NCBI GenBank assembly: GCA_050949225.1
Contig: JBMNFI010000001.1
Location: forward strand, 434,001 to 498,000
Origin: JBMNFI01 sp050949225
GTDB lineage: Bacteria; Bacillota; Dehalobacteriia; UBA4068
DNA: 64,000 nt
Direction of reading: 5' to 3'
The notes beneath the pieces were generated by a model. It was given only the letters and a program-made list of their open reading frames with translations, did not search any database and had not been told where the DNA came from. This document shows, in pieces, positions 1 through 9,211 of this stretch (positions are counted from its first letter, which is position 1; each line of letters starts with the position of its first letter). Made by a program: the position numbers and the translations under genes.

Positions 1-1458
1 TTCTGCTCTGGTGGCAAATGCTTTAGGAGCAAAGAGATTATGTGGCTTCCCATTAATAATTTTAGCCTCATAGGTATCTTTTACTGCGCTTTCTGCATAA
101 GAGGAGATATCATTTTGATCATTAAAAGCTGCGTATGGTCTTAAATCCCTCATAGGCTTATTCTCATGTTTTTCTGCATATCGTTCAAGCATAACTGCCA
201 AATCTTGACGTGTGACACCAGCGTTAGGGGCAAACTTGCTTTTACTGATACCGTTTACAATACCTTTATCCGCTGCCCATCTGATCGCCAAATCATAATA
301 GCTGCCTACTTTCACGTCAGTAAAAGGAAGGTCGTAATCTGATTCTGATATATTAGTCTCACCTGAAAAACGCCACAAAATGGTCACAGCCATTCCTCGT
401 GAAAGAGGATCATGTGGACTAAAGGTAGTAGGGCTTGTGCCTTTCATCCATCCCACACCATATAAATATGACACATGATCATAAAACCAATTACTTTCTT
501 TCACATCAGTAAAGGGATTATTTTGGGGGAAACTATCAGTAACCCAGAGATCTAACTTGGGAGCCTCCCCGCCATCTGTCTCAAAAGTGATAAAGTAATC
601 TCCTTTAGGTAAACTCATAAAATAATCTACATCAATAAGATATTCGCCTGGGAAAGGTGAATTCGGAAAGTAATCCACTCTTTCAACTAAATTTTTGTCA
701 CCATTTTTCAACCCAATTACATTATAAAAATCTGACTCAAATCTAACAATAATCATGTCATAATTACGACCACCAGTATATCTATCAAAAACAGCTTTTT
801 TAGGCGTTATTTTTGAACCACTCAAAATCCTTGGTAACCGGTATTCATCATAAATTCCAACCTCAACATTATTTAGTAAAAAAGTATAGGTAAGCTTAGC
901 ACCCACACTATAATCTGCTTTAACTTCCCAGTCACTGCCATTCAAATCAGCAAAGTCCAGATAATGCTTAAAAAAAGTTGTAAAGGTTCCATCCTCATTA
1001 TCTACAACAGCCACAAATCCCGGCTTACCCCCATTCAAATCAGTTTCAGTCAGAATAGGAGTTGCCACAGCATTACCATTAATAGCTAATCTTACCTCAT
1101 CAAAATCCACTCCCAATTGTAAATTGTTTACTTTAACATATTGTACTAAGGTAGCAGAACCTACAGGCGGATTAGCATCAAAAGGTTCAAATTCTTCATT
1201 AAACACGAAAATTTTAGTGTCATTATTAAGATCCAGATTAATCTTCATCTTAAGCTCATGGGTCTCATCTCGAAGCATACCATTATTTGGTGATGGGTTA
1301 TCCGGATCCCCATATTTATCTCCCATTACACTTACACTGTAAACTGAAACATCCCATGTGGGCAGTGGATCAGCACCAGCAACTGCGGTCAGACCAAAAA
1401 GCATTATACAGGCCACAACCAAGGTTAGCAGGGAACTAAACAAATTGTTTTTCCTCAT
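1..1458 (-). CDS. SLH-domain surface protein, C-terminus beyond window
   Basis: The frame is open from an ATG at 1458 to the left edge (486 codons), so the stop lies outside. A GGGAGGG Shine-Dalgarno stands about 12 nt upstream; an ATG at 1466 reads into TGA after three codons. Residues 1-29 are a Sec signal peptide (MRKNN, hydrophobic core, AGA cleavage region). Residues about 30-305 resemble no family I recognise; they look like a beta-rich extracellular region. Three SLH repeats follow, starting near residues 308 (NPFTDVKESNWFYDHV), 372 (LPFTDVKVGSYYDLAI) and 440 (AFNDQNDISSYAESAV). SLH triplets bind pyruvylated secondary cell-wall polymer, so the protein is probably anchored non-covalently in the S-layer. 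The third repeat is cut by the window edge. It is a sibling of the smaller SLH protein at 3358, from which an IS110 gene separates it. The role of the N-terminal region is unknown. Confidence 0.88.
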   Translation of the reverse strand, partial: MRKNNLFSSLLTLVVACIMLFGLTAVAGADPLPTWDVSVYSVSVMGDKYGDPDNPSPNNGMLRDETHELKMKINLDLNNDTKIFVFNEEFEPFDANPPVGSATLVQYVKVNNLQLGVDFDEVRLAINGNAVATPILTETDLNGGKPGFVAVVDNEDGTFTTFFKHYLDFADLNGSDWEVKADYSVGAKLTYTFLLNNVEVGIYDEYRLPRILSGSKITPKKAVFDRYTGGRNYDMIIVRFESDFYNVIGLKNGDKNLVERVDYFPNSPFPGEYLIDVDYFMSLPKGDYFITFETDGGEAPKLDLWVTDSFPQNNPFTDVKESNWFYDHVSYLYGVGWMKGTSPTTFSPHDPLSRGMAVTILWRFSGETNISESDYDLPFTDVKVGSYYDLAIRWAADKGIVNGISKSKFAPNAGVTRQDLAVMLERYAEKHENKPMRDLRPYAAFNDQNDISSYAESAVKDTYEAKIINGKPHNLFAPKAFATRAE

Positions 1459-1895
1459 TTTTTCATAAAAATCCCTCCCTATAATATCTTATGATTTTCT
1501 TTGAATATCTCACTTTTTCATAGAATTACTACCTGAACAAAATTGCTCACCACGGATAGAATTCGCATAGAATGCCTAATTCAGAGAAATTAGGTATGGC
1601 AAAGCCAACGTCAGCTGTTTTTGGAATATGTTGGCCATTGTAAACCCATAATTCTCACGGTGGTAAACCTCCCATGTCTAACAGGGTCAAGATTATAAAT
1701 CTGCCCTAAATTCCTTCGTTCCACCTATCCATGATTGAGTGTCAGTTATGCTCCTTCACCAAGTCTTTGCTCTAATGGATAAATATGCGACTGACTACCA
1801 GCTCTTTTTGTCTTGCTAGGTTCTATGATTTGTTTACATTCTGTGGTGACTTTATCCACAGAATTCTTCTCTTTAGGTTTCCGTTACGATTCCTG
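1459..1895. other. intergenic DNA, probably partly the IS110 non-coding end
   Basis: No ORF is convincing here. Nearest 1459 is the SLH gene leader. A clean hairpin lies at 1575-1594 (arms CCTAATT/AATTAGG, 6-nt loop). The stretch next to 1895 lies downstream of the IS110 transposase and is longer than its upstream flank. IS110-family elements carry a structured bridge RNA in one non-coding end, so this tract is one of two places to look. I cannot place the IS ends, because IS110 elements usually lack clear terminal inverted repeats. Confidence 0.4.
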
Positions 1896-3179
1896 TTAAG
1901 CTGCTAAATATTCCACAGGACGATGAATGTCTTTTGTTAATTTCTCGGGGTCATAGGTTACGCCTTTAGTTAAGATTGCATAGAACACCCGAATTAGTTT
2001 GCAGCTTAAAGCAATTAGCGATTGTTTCTTCTTCAGAGGATTCTTGCTCCTTGCCGTGTAGTAGTTGTGTATCTCCGCAAACTCCTTGTTCTTAGCCACT
2101 AACGGCATCACCGCTTGAAATAGAATAGCCCTTAACCTCGCTCGCCCTCACTTACTTATCGTAGTTTGCCCCTTGTGCTTACCTGAGCTATTCTCCCGCA
2201 AGGCTAAGCCCACAAGTTTTTGAATTTGCTTTGGAGAATTAAAGCGTCTAATGTCCCCAACTTCAGAGAGAAAACCAGCTACGGTAACAAGGCCGACACC
2301 TTTAATTTCAAGCAGTTTTGCTACCTCTGGTATTTGACTGCACAATTCATCAACGGTCTGAATGACTGCCTGATATTGTGCCATTTTGTTGTGATAGTCT
2401 TGGAGTAATAGCTTAATTTCCATTCGGGAACAAGACTCTCCTTCGGTGCAACCAATACTCCTCTGGGCGGCTTCATACAAGCTCTTAGCCCTTTTCATCC
2501 CAACTGCCCTTAGTTTGTTGTCTCTCCAAATTCGGTTTATTCCTTCTGCTCCGAGTCTTTCAATATCCCTGGGTAGCGGTGCTTCTTGTAACACCAACAT
2601 ACTACTCGTGGCATCAAACTTTCCAAACACTGTTTCATGCTCAGGAAAGTATATTTTCAGCCACCTCTGAATGCGATTTTTTATGCTGTTCAGTTCCTTT
2701 TGTATACGCATTCTGCAAGCCATCGCGATTCGCAGTTCCGCATAGATCCCCTCTGGGATATAGGGCTCATTGTATCTACCCTCGATTACCAGCTTGGCAA
2801 TTGCTTTGGGATCCTTGGCATCCGTTTTACTCGGATGGTTATCATCAAGTTCCTTACTCCGCTTTACATGGAAGGAGTTTACTAGCACAAGTTTTATACT
2901 TTGCTCCTTAAGGCATGCTGCCAGTCCAAACCAGTAATGGCCAGTTGGCTCTGCACCTACCACTATGCTATCCTTTTGTGCTTGCTTTTTTAAACGTTCA
3001 ATCCATGTGTGGAATTCTTTAAATCCTTCAGCACTGTTTCCAAACTTGAATACCTTGCCCAACTCGACTCCCCGCCAGTCGAATGCCCTGGCATAATGAA
3101 GCTCGCTGGCAATGTCCACTCCAATGACAATACTTCTTTCAGATAGTTGCCTTAGTTTCTCGTTTTGTGTAAAATTCAT
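1896..3179 (-). pseudogene. IS110-family transposase interrupted by one in-frame TGA
   Basis: Translation from ATG 3179 (SD GGAGGT, 7-8 nt spacing) gives 343 residues, then TGA at 2148-2150, then 83 more residues in the same frame to the stop at 1896. With the stop read through, the product is 427 aa, normal for IS110. The N-terminus has the DEDD RuvC-like start (VIGVDIASELHYARAFDW). The C-terminal Tnp_20 region holds the serine motif (ENSSGKHKG, Ser331/332). The text around the stop reads ISK-stop-GRARLRAILFQ, where the family usually has KRG, so a single CGA to TGA change explains it. The catalytic serine is before the stop, but about 80 C-terminal residues would be lost. I infer an inactivated copy; a sequencing error or suppression is less likely. 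Confidence 0.85.
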
Positions 3180-3357
3180 TTGGGATGACCTCCGTTATTT
3201 TGATCGGATTCTGTTGGCCAACAGTCCTTTCAAATTTTAACGCGAGGTCTTCTTTTTTACCAACTTCATTTTTTGCTACTACAGGAAGACTCCCTTCATT
3301 AATAAAAAAACCAACTATAACCCGTCTAGCAATTAATTAATAACTTTCATATCTAAA

Positions 3358-4068
3358 CTACTGTTCTAAGAAATAAATCCCTGGTTTAAAGATCAAATCA
3401 TGCAACTTCACATAAACTTTGGCAGCCTCGGCTCTAGTAAGGTCTTTTTGAGGCCAAAAGCAAACATTCTCATCTCCATTAATTAGTCCATAACCCTGCA
3501 AACGGCCAATTGCTGAAAAAGCCCAACTTGATATATCATCAGAATCATTAAATTTAATAATAATTATTATTGTTGGCTCATCAATTGTAATTTCAATCCC
3601 CGCATACTCAATATATCGATACAAAACTACTGCCATCTGTTCCCTGGTAATGGGGTCATTTGGCTTAAACTTATTATTACCAAAACCTTTGACAATTTCT
3701 GCATCAACAGCCCAATCTACGTACTTGGAATAATAAGCATTGTCAACAGTATCATCAAATGAACACCACTTGGCATCTGGGATATCTGATGCTACTTGTT
3801 CATGTAGCCTTCCTAAAACAGTCACAAAATCTGCTCTCTTGATCGCTTTGTTAGGAGCAAAATGAGTGGAACTAACTCCTTTCATCAAGCCATAAACACA
3901 AGCCTCGTTCACATAATTAGCGTACCAAAAATTTCCCGGAACATCATCAAAGGTGAAATACCCGCTTGGAGCAACTTGATTTTGTTCTCTTGCTTGCGCA
4001 CCGGCATTGGCAGAAAACCCCAGAACCAGCGCACATATTGCCACCAGACACATAATTGTTTTTTTCAT
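3358..4068 (-). CDS. small secreted protein made of three SLH domains
   Basis: The chosen ATG at 4068 has GGAG 8 nt upstream; the longer reading from GTG 4077 leaves no room for an SD. The 236-aa product has a signal peptide (MKKTIMCLVAICALVLGFS, cleavage near AGAQA). It consists almost wholly of three SLH repeats, beginning near residues 39 (YFTFDDVPGNFWYANYV), 103 (WCSFDDTVDNAYYSKYV) and 170 (DSDDISSWAFSAIGRLQ). There is no further domain, so it is a wall-bound SLH module or a remnant of a larger S-layer protein. Second-repeat motifs such as GFGNNKFKPNDPITREQMAV are typical. A run of five isoleucines just before the third repeat is odd. It shares architecture with the gene at 1-1458. Confidence 0.85.
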   Translation of the reverse strand: MKKTIMCLVAICALVLGFSANAGAQAREQNQVAPSGYFTFDDVPGNFWYANYVNEACVYGLMKGVSSTHFAPNKAIKRADFVTVLGRLHEQVASDIPDAKWCSFDDTVDNAYYSKYVDWAVDAEIVKGFGNNKFKPNDPITREQMAVVLYRYIEYAGIEITIDEPTIIIIIKFNDSDDISSWAFSAIGRLQGYGLINGDENVCFWPQKDLTRAEAAKVYVKLHDLIFKPGIYFLEQ

Positions 4069-4210
4069 TTTTCGCACTCCTTTCTTTTATATTTTTAGTA
4101 CATATTAAGTTCATAAATTGACCAGCCTTTGTTCATAAGCAGCAGCTAATTATATAATAATGGGATTAATTGGTAAAGTCAATCCGGATTATCACTCCAA
4201 AAAACAAAAA

Positions 4211-4247
4211 CCCTCTCTAACGCCGGCTTACACGGCATTAAAGAGGG
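4211..4247 (-). terminator. terminator of tRNA-Pro
   Basis: A hairpin with arms CCCTCTCTAACGCC and GGCATTAAAGAGGG (4211-4224 and 4234-4247) is followed on the minus strand by TTTTTGTTTT. It lies 10 nt below the tRNA 3' end. A near-identical copy occurs at 33947-33983 without a functional tRNA. Confidence 0.8.
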
Positions 4248-4257
4248 CTTTTCTTAT

Positions 4258-4335
4258 TGGTCGGAGCGACAAGACTTGAACTTGCGACCTCTACCACCCC
4301 AAGGTAGCACTCTAGCCAAACTGAGCTACGCCCCG
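4258..4335 (-). tRNA. tRNA-Pro (anticodon GGG)
   Basis: On the minus strand the gene runs from the acceptor 5' strand CGGGGCG (ending at 4335) to an encoded CCA at 4258-4260. The acceptor stem pairs CGGGGCG with CGCTCCG (one G-T pair), with discriminator A. The anticodon stem is CTACC/GGTAG around loop TTGGGGT, giving anticodon GGG, which reads CCC/CCU proline codons. The D arm (GCTCAGTTTGGCTAGAGT) and T arm (GCAAGTTCAAGTCTTGT) are normal. A strong terminator follows at once. Confidence 0.93.
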
Positions 4336-4415
4336 ATAAAAGCTCTCGGCTACCGCCAAGAGCTATTCAAGCAACTACTATATTATATGAAAATCTCTCC
4401 CTTTTGTCAATATCC

Positions 4416-5651
4416 TTAGCACGGAGCAGCCTGATCAAGATCAAAGGCCGTGTGTAAAAGCACAGCTGCATCTCGAATACGCTCCTCATCAATTATACAG
4501 GAAACCTTGATCTCAGAAGTCGAAATCATTTGGATGTTAAAATTATTTTCCGCTAAAACTTCAAACATTTTGGCGGCAACTCCGGGATTAGTAATCATGC
4601 CGGCACCAATAATAGAAATTTTCGCAACTTGATCATTGATGCTATAATGCGCCCCATCAATGTTCTCAACCACCTGATCGAGAATTTCCAAAACCTTGCT
4701 TTTATCATCACGCACGGTGGTAAAAGACATATCCTGCAAGGAGTTTTTACGTCCACTTTGAATAATCATATCAACATTGATTTTCTCTTTTGCCAAAGCA
4801 GAAAAAATACTGCCGGCAACTCCCGGCCTGTCAGGAACATCAAAAATAGTCACTTTTAAAACATTGGTGTCATGCGCCACCCCGCTTACCATCAACTCTT
4901 TTTCCAAGCCTTTGTTCATACTGGTTTCCTCCTGCACAATAGTCCCTTTTTCATGATTAAAACTGGAACGGACATGTAATTTAATTTTATATTCCTTGGC
5001 TACCTCAACGCTGCGAGGCTGCAAAATACCGGCACCCATCGCCGCCATCTCCAGCATCTCATCATAAGAAACCTCCGCCATCTTCTGCGCCCGAGGTACC
5101 ACACGCGGATCAGCAGTGTAAACACCATCAACATCTGTGAAAACTTCACAAATATCGGCATCTAAAGCCACCGCCAAAGCCACAGCACTGGTATCAGAAC
5201 CGCCGCGCCCTAAAGTATTAATATCGCCAATGTTGTCAACACCCTGAAAGCCCGCCACTACCACCACTTTACCGGCATCCAGCTCCCGATGCACTCGTTG
5301 GCAATCAATAGAATTAATCTTGGCTTTAGCAAAAACTCCGTCAGTGTGAAATCCCGCCTGCGGACCGGTCAATGACACCGCCTGACAACCCATAGAAATC
5401 AAAGCCATCGACAAAAGAGCTATCGATTGCTGCTCACCGGTAGAAAGAAGCATATCCATCTCTCGACGCGGCGGCTTATCGATCAGTTGATTTGCTAAAG
5501 AAATTAAATGATCAGTGGTATCACCCATCGCCGAGACCACTACTACCACTTTATTGCCGGCCGCTGCTGTTTCAAAAATACGTCCGGCGACTTTTTTCAT
5601 TTTTTCGGCATCAGCCACAGAGCTGCCACCGAATTTTTGCACGATTATCAT
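4416..5651 (-). CDS. lysC: aspartate kinase (monofunctional, two ACT domains)
   Basis: Aspartokinase phosphorylates aspartate, the first step toward lysine/diaminopimelate, threonine and methionine. The 411-aa length is usual for the monofunctional enzyme. KFGGSS at residues 5-10 is the family signature, and the amino-acid-kinase domain fills residues 1 to about 245. Two ACT domains follow (for example TIFDVPDRPGVAGSIFSALA and ISIIGAGMITNPGVAAKMFE), which normally bind the inhibitory amino acid. The gene lies 24 bp downstream of hom on the same strand, so the two are probably one transcript. Which amino acid inhibits it cannot be read from the sequence. Diaminopimelate for spore cortex may be one demand on this pathway, by inference. 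Confidence 0.93.
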   Translation of the reverse strand: MIIVQKFGGSSVADAEKMKKVAGRIFETAAAGNKVVVVVSAMGDTTDHLISLANQLIDKPPRREMDMLLSTGEQQSIALLSMALISMGCQAVSLTGPQAGFHTDGVFAKAKINSIDCQRVHRELDAGKVVVVAGFQGVDNIGDINTLGRGGSDTSAVALAVALDADICEVFTDVDGVYTADPRVVPRAQKMAEVSYDEMLEMAAMGAGILQPRSVEVAKEYKIKLHVRSSFNHEKGTIVQEETSMNKGLEKELMVSGVAHDTNVLKVTIFDVPDRPGVAGSIFSALAKEKINVDMIIQSGRKNSLQDMSFTTVRDDKSKVLEILDQVVENIDGAHYSINDQVAKISIIGAGMITNPGVAAKMFEVLAENNFNIQMISTSEIKVSCIIDEERIRDAAVLLHTAFDLDQAAPC

Positions 5652-5675
5652 CTCTGCCTTTCCTCCCAGGTTAGA

Positions 5676-6980
5676 TCATTCATCATCAACTCTAATAATA
5701 TTTATCACATCAACAACACATTCCAGCTTTTTAATTTCCGCCAAAGCCGCCATCATATCCGCATGCTTAACTTTATTGGTAATTAAAACAATTTCGGCCT
5801 GATCTTCGGATAAACGTCTCTTTTGCATAACACTGTCTAAGCTGACATGATCCTTTAAGATATCAGTAATCGCCGCAAACACCCCCGAACGATCATAAGC
5901 GGCCATCCTGACATAGTATTTACTAATTGTATCATCAATTGATTTAACTTCTTTATGATCAAAGCAGCCGCAGCCCCAGCGGTTTTTGCAATCATGCACA
6001 ATATTTCTGGCAGCAGCCACAACATCACCGGCCACCGCACTGCCCGTTGGCAAAGCGCCTGCACCACGTCCATAAAACATCGCCTGATCAAGCGGGAAAG
6101 CCTCCACAAAAACAGCATTGAAAGAATCTCGCACCGCCGCCAAGGGATGATCCAGAGGAATCATCACCGGATGTACACGCACCTCGATAACGTTGTCCTC
6201 TTCCTTAGCTATTCCCAAAATCTTGATAGCATAACCAAATTCCTTGGCGTACATCATATCCCAATCACTGATCTTCGTGATACCCTCTACATAAACCATA
6301 TCATATGTAACACGGCTGTTAAAAGCGATCGAGGCTAAAATGGCTACCTTACGAGCAGCATCGTAGCCCTCAACATCATCAGTAGGATCGGATTCTGCAT
6401 AGCCCAGATCTGTCGCCTGCTGCAACGCATCTGCAAAAGTCGAGCCTTTTTCATCCATGCTGGTTAAAATATAGTTGGTAGTGCCGTTTAAAATCCCCTT
6501 AATTTGCCTGAATTTATTACAGGCCATCGATTCTTTTAAAGGCAAAATAATCGGAATAGCCCCTGCCACGCTGGCTTCAAAAAACAAATCAACGTTATTG
6601 GCCTCGGCCAGCTCCAGCAAATCACCGCCATGGGTCGCCATCAAATCCTTGTTGGCAGTCACCACACTTTTACCTGCCTTAAGAGCGGCAGTAATAGCCT
6701 TTCGCGGACCATCAATGCCACCGGCCACCTCTATCATAATATCTATCTCCGGATCATTAACTATATCCATAAAATCTTTGGTGATCACAACGCCTGTAGC
6801 TCCCAGGTCAGCTAAGACCTTTTGACCTCTTTCAATATGTCGATCAGCTATCCGCGTTAAGACGATTTCCACAGCACGAGCGGCAATGATGTCAGCATTC
6901 TTAATCAAGGCCGTAGCTGTGCCGATGCCAATAGTACCAAAACCAAAAATACCCACTTTAATCTGCTTAATCTTAGTCAT
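5676..6980 (-). CDS. hom: homoserine dehydrogenase
   Basis: The enzyme reduces aspartate semialdehyde to homoserine with NAD(P)H, committing carbon to threonine and methionine. The N-terminal Rossmann motif GFGTIGIGTA is near residue 13. The catalytic domain carries KGILNGTTNYILTSM and YAESDPTDDVEGYDAARK, both strong family signatures, and a C-terminal ACT domain begins near residue 350 (VRMAAYDRSGVFAAITDIL). I chose ATG 6980 because AAGGAAGG is spaced about 8 nt from it; ATGs at 6986 and 6998 are too close to or upstream of that SD. The product is 434 aa, normal for the ACT-containing form. It is the first gene of the hom-lysC pair. Confidence 0.92.
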   Translation of the reverse strand: MTKIKQIKVGIFGFGTIGIGTATALIKNADIIAARAVEIVLTRIADRHIERGQKVLADLGATGVVITKDFMDIVNDPEIDIMIEVAGGIDGPRKAITAALKAGKSVVTANKDLMATHGGDLLELAEANNVDLFFEASVAGAIPIILPLKESMACNKFRQIKGILNGTTNYILTSMDEKGSTFADALQQATDLGYAESDPTDDVEGYDAARKVAILASIAFNSRVTYDMVYVEGITKISDWDMMYAKEFGYAIKILGIAKEEDNVIEVRVHPVMIPLDHPLAAVRDSFNAVFVEAFPLDQAMFYGRGAGALPTGSAVAGDVVAAARNIVHDCKNRWGCGCFDHKEVKSIDDTISKYYVRMAAYDRSGVFAAITDILKDHVSLDSVMQKRRLSEDQAEIVLITNKVKHADMMAALAEIKKLECVVDVINIIRVDDE

Positions 6981-7057
6981 GACCATACCTTCCTTCATAA
7001 AAATACATTATACCAATTAAGTATACCAAACAATCTAAGGAGCTGCAAGAAGTAAAG

Positions 7058-8233
7058 CTATTCTATTTTGATATTACGTTCTTTGAGCCGTTTATTGGAC
7101 CAGGTACGCAAAATAGTAAAAACTACTGCCACTAAAGGCACGCAAATCAAAATACCGATAATCCCGAATAAACTGCCGGCGATTATCACGGTTAAAAATA
7201 CCCAGATACCGGATAAACCGATGGCGCTGCCAACCACTTTGGGATAAATTAAATTGCCTTCTATCTGTTGTAAAACAATAATCATAATCACAAAAACCAA
7301 AGCCAGGGGCGGATCAATCACCAACAAAATCAAAGCACTGGGAACAGCACCTAAAAAAGCACCCACAATCGGTATTAGGGCTGTAATACCGATAAGCGTA
7401 CTGATTAAAAGAGCATAAGGCATACCCAGTAAAGTCATGCAGCCCAGGCACATACCCCCCAGAATACAAGCCTCGACAATCTGCCCACGCAAAAAATTAG
7501 AAAAAGTCCGACTGGCATCTGACAAGGTCTGCGTTGCTGTTTCGGCAAAATTTTCCGGCAGCACAGCAAAAGCAAACTTTTTGCCCATTTTGAACAATTT
7601 TTCTTTGGAAAGTAAAATATAAATAGCAATAATAAGACCAATAAAAATATTAAGCACACCATTTAGAATCTGCAACACAACCCCTGCAGCAACTTCTACC
7701 AACTGAGGGAGGGATTCATCAATTTTTACCCAAAGATCGTCCCAAGCACCCTCCAGGAAAACACTAAATTGTCCATTATCAGGTAATTGACTGATACTTT
7801 GCTCAACAAATTCCTGCAATTGTATCATGTAATCGGGGAAATTACTGATAAAAAACAGCGCACTGTTCCCTAATTGAGGAAGAATAAATAATCCTAATAA
7901 AGTCAGGGCGCTGCCGACCGCCAAACAGGTAATCAGCACGGACAAAGGCCGTTTCGCTTTCAGCAGATGCGGGCTTTTCTCCCAGACCTTACGCATAATT
8001 TTATCTTCAAAAATAACCAGAAAAAGATTGAGGACATAGGCAATGGCAATCCCCCAAAACAAAGGTGCCAAGACTTTGAAAAAGTTGGCAATGCCTGTCA
8101 CCACATGATTTAGATTGGCCAAAACAACCAGCAAAATGATGGCATAGGTAATTAAAAGCAGTTGTTTTTTCAGTTTCTGCTTTTCGGCATCATCGATATT
8201 AAAAATCGGTTCCTTTTTTTGCTTATCCATCAT
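7058..8233 (-). CDS. AI-2E family transporter (PerM/UPF0118)
   Basis: A 391-aa polytopic membrane protein of the AI-2E exporter/PerM family. Hydrophobic segments cluster in an N-terminal pair (residues about 25-80), one near 100-125, and a C-terminal bundle (about 200-370) with FIGLIIAIYILLSKEKLF and TALIPIVGAFLGAVPSALIL, the typical conserved stretches. Members export quorum-signal molecules or act as Na+/H+ antiporters, so the substrate here is open. Two adjacent ATGs (8233, 8230) follow a GGGGACGAGAG stretch. It stands alone between hom-lysC and the nadBC terminator. Confidence 0.85.
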   Translation of the reverse strand: MMDKQKKEPIFNIDDAEKQKLKKQLLLITYAIILLVVLANLNHVVTGIANFFKVLAPLFWGIAIAYVLNLFLVIFEDKIMRKVWEKSPHLLKAKRPLSVLITCLAVGSALTLLGLFILPQLGNSALFFISNFPDYMIQLQEFVEQSISQLPDNGQFSVFLEGAWDDLWVKIDESLPQLVEVAAGVVLQILNGVLNIFIGLIIAIYILLSKEKLFKMGKKFAFAVLPENFAETATQTLSDASRTFSNFLRGQIVEACILGGMCLGCMTLLGMPYALLISTLIGITALIPIVGAFLGAVPSALILLVIDPPLALVFVIMIIVLQQIEGNLIYPKVVGSAIGLSGIWVFLTVIIAGSLFGIIGILICVPLVAVVFTILRTWSNKRLKERNIKIE

Positions 8234-8324
8234 CTCTCGTCCCCAAAAATATTACAATTGTTTTTTCTTCTCCATAACTGGAGAAATACCTGCTTTTAGG
8301 CACATTTATTTATATGTTTACTAT

Positions 8325-8349
8325 AAAAAAAGAGCGGCTTGCTCTTTTT
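8325..8349 (-). terminator. terminator of nadB-nadC
   Basis: Arms AAAAAGAGC/GCTCTTTTT surround a 5-nt loop, overlap the nadC stop codon, and are followed on the minus strand by a seven-U run. Confidence 0.75.
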
Positions 8350-9211
8350 ATAACCTCACCAGATTCTTTAAAGAAAGATCCAAATTCCTCGCTGAATGAG
8401 TTAAGGCGCCGCTGGAGACATAATCCACACCGATAGTGGCAAGCTCCCGCAAGCGCTGTAAAGTAACATTACCGGAGCACTCGGTAAGCGCCCGGCCGGC
8501 AATCATTTTTACCGCCTGCTCCATGGTCTGTTTATCCATATTATCCAGCATAATAATATCGGCACCGGCCTCGATGGCCTCGGCAACCATCGTGAGGTTT
8601 TCCGCCTCTACCTCTATTTTTTTTACAAATGAAGCATAAGCACGTACCAGTTCAACAGCTTTTTTAATGCTGCCGGCAGCCGCAATATGATTATCTTTAA
8701 TCATCACGCCATCAGATAAATTATAACGGTGATTATGCCCGCCGCCCACCTTAACGGCATATTTTTCAAAAATCCGCAAATTAGGCGTCGTCTTTCTGGT
8801 GTCCAAAAGCTTGGTTTTCGTCCCCGCAAGCTCTTGCACCATCAAATGAGTCAAGGTGGCAACACCACTCATATGCTGCAGATAGTTTAAGGCTGTACGT
8901 TCACCGCTTAAAACAGTTCGTGCATCCCCTGTAACAATACCCACTAAGTCGCCTTTAGAAAGAAGATCGCCATCACAAAAGAAAAACTCACACTGCATAT
9001 TATCATCTAAAAGAGTAAAAACCCGCGCAAAAACATCTCTCCCTGCCAGCATACCCTCTTCTTTACACAATAACTCGGCCCGCACCTTTTGACCTGTGGC
9101 AATAATCGCATTAGTCGTAATATCCTCGCTGGTAATATCCTCGGCCAAGGCCCGTAGCAGGCATTCATCAATTTTAAAATTACTCATCGAACCATTGAAC
9201 ATAGAGGTCAT
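8348..9211 (-). CDS. nadC: nicotinate-nucleotide diphosphorylase (carboxylating)
   Basis: NadC converts quinolinate and PRPP to nicotinate mononucleotide, the last step of de novo NAD ring formation. ATG 9211 is chosen because AGGAG sits 8 nt upstream; the product is 287 aa, normal. Family signatures are LLDTRKTTPNLRIFEKYAV and GGGHNHRYNLSDGVMIKDNH (PRPP/quinolinate binding) and VEAENLTMVAEAIEAGADII in the C-terminal barrel. The start overlaps the 3' end of nadB by about 30 bp, so translation is likely coupled. Confidence 0.94.
   Translation of the reverse strand: MTSMFNGSMSNFKIDECLLRALAEDITSEDITTNAIIATGQKVRAELLCKEEGMLAGRDVFARVFTLLDDNMQCEFFFCDGDLLSKGDLVGIVTGDARTVLSGERTALNYLQHMSGVATLTHLMVQELAGTKTKLLDTRKTTPNLRIFEKYAVKVGGGHNHRYNLSDGVMIKDNHIAAAGSIKKAVELVRAYASFVKKIEVEAENLTMVAEAIEAGADIIMLDNMDKQTMEQAVKMIAGRALTECSGNVTLQRLRELATIGVDYVSSGALTHSARNLDLSLKNLVRL

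Noticed and set aside
2148..2150. Programmed frameshift in IS110
   Set aside because: Both parts are in the same frame, so it is a nonsense codon rather than a frameshift.
2579..2911. Plus-strand ORFs inside the IS110 transposase
   Set aside because: They are antisense shadows without ribosome sites; the minus frame has the family motifs.
6981..7057. Lysine or T-box leader before hom-lysC
   Set aside because: The gap is under 80 bp with no hairpin or T-box sequence.
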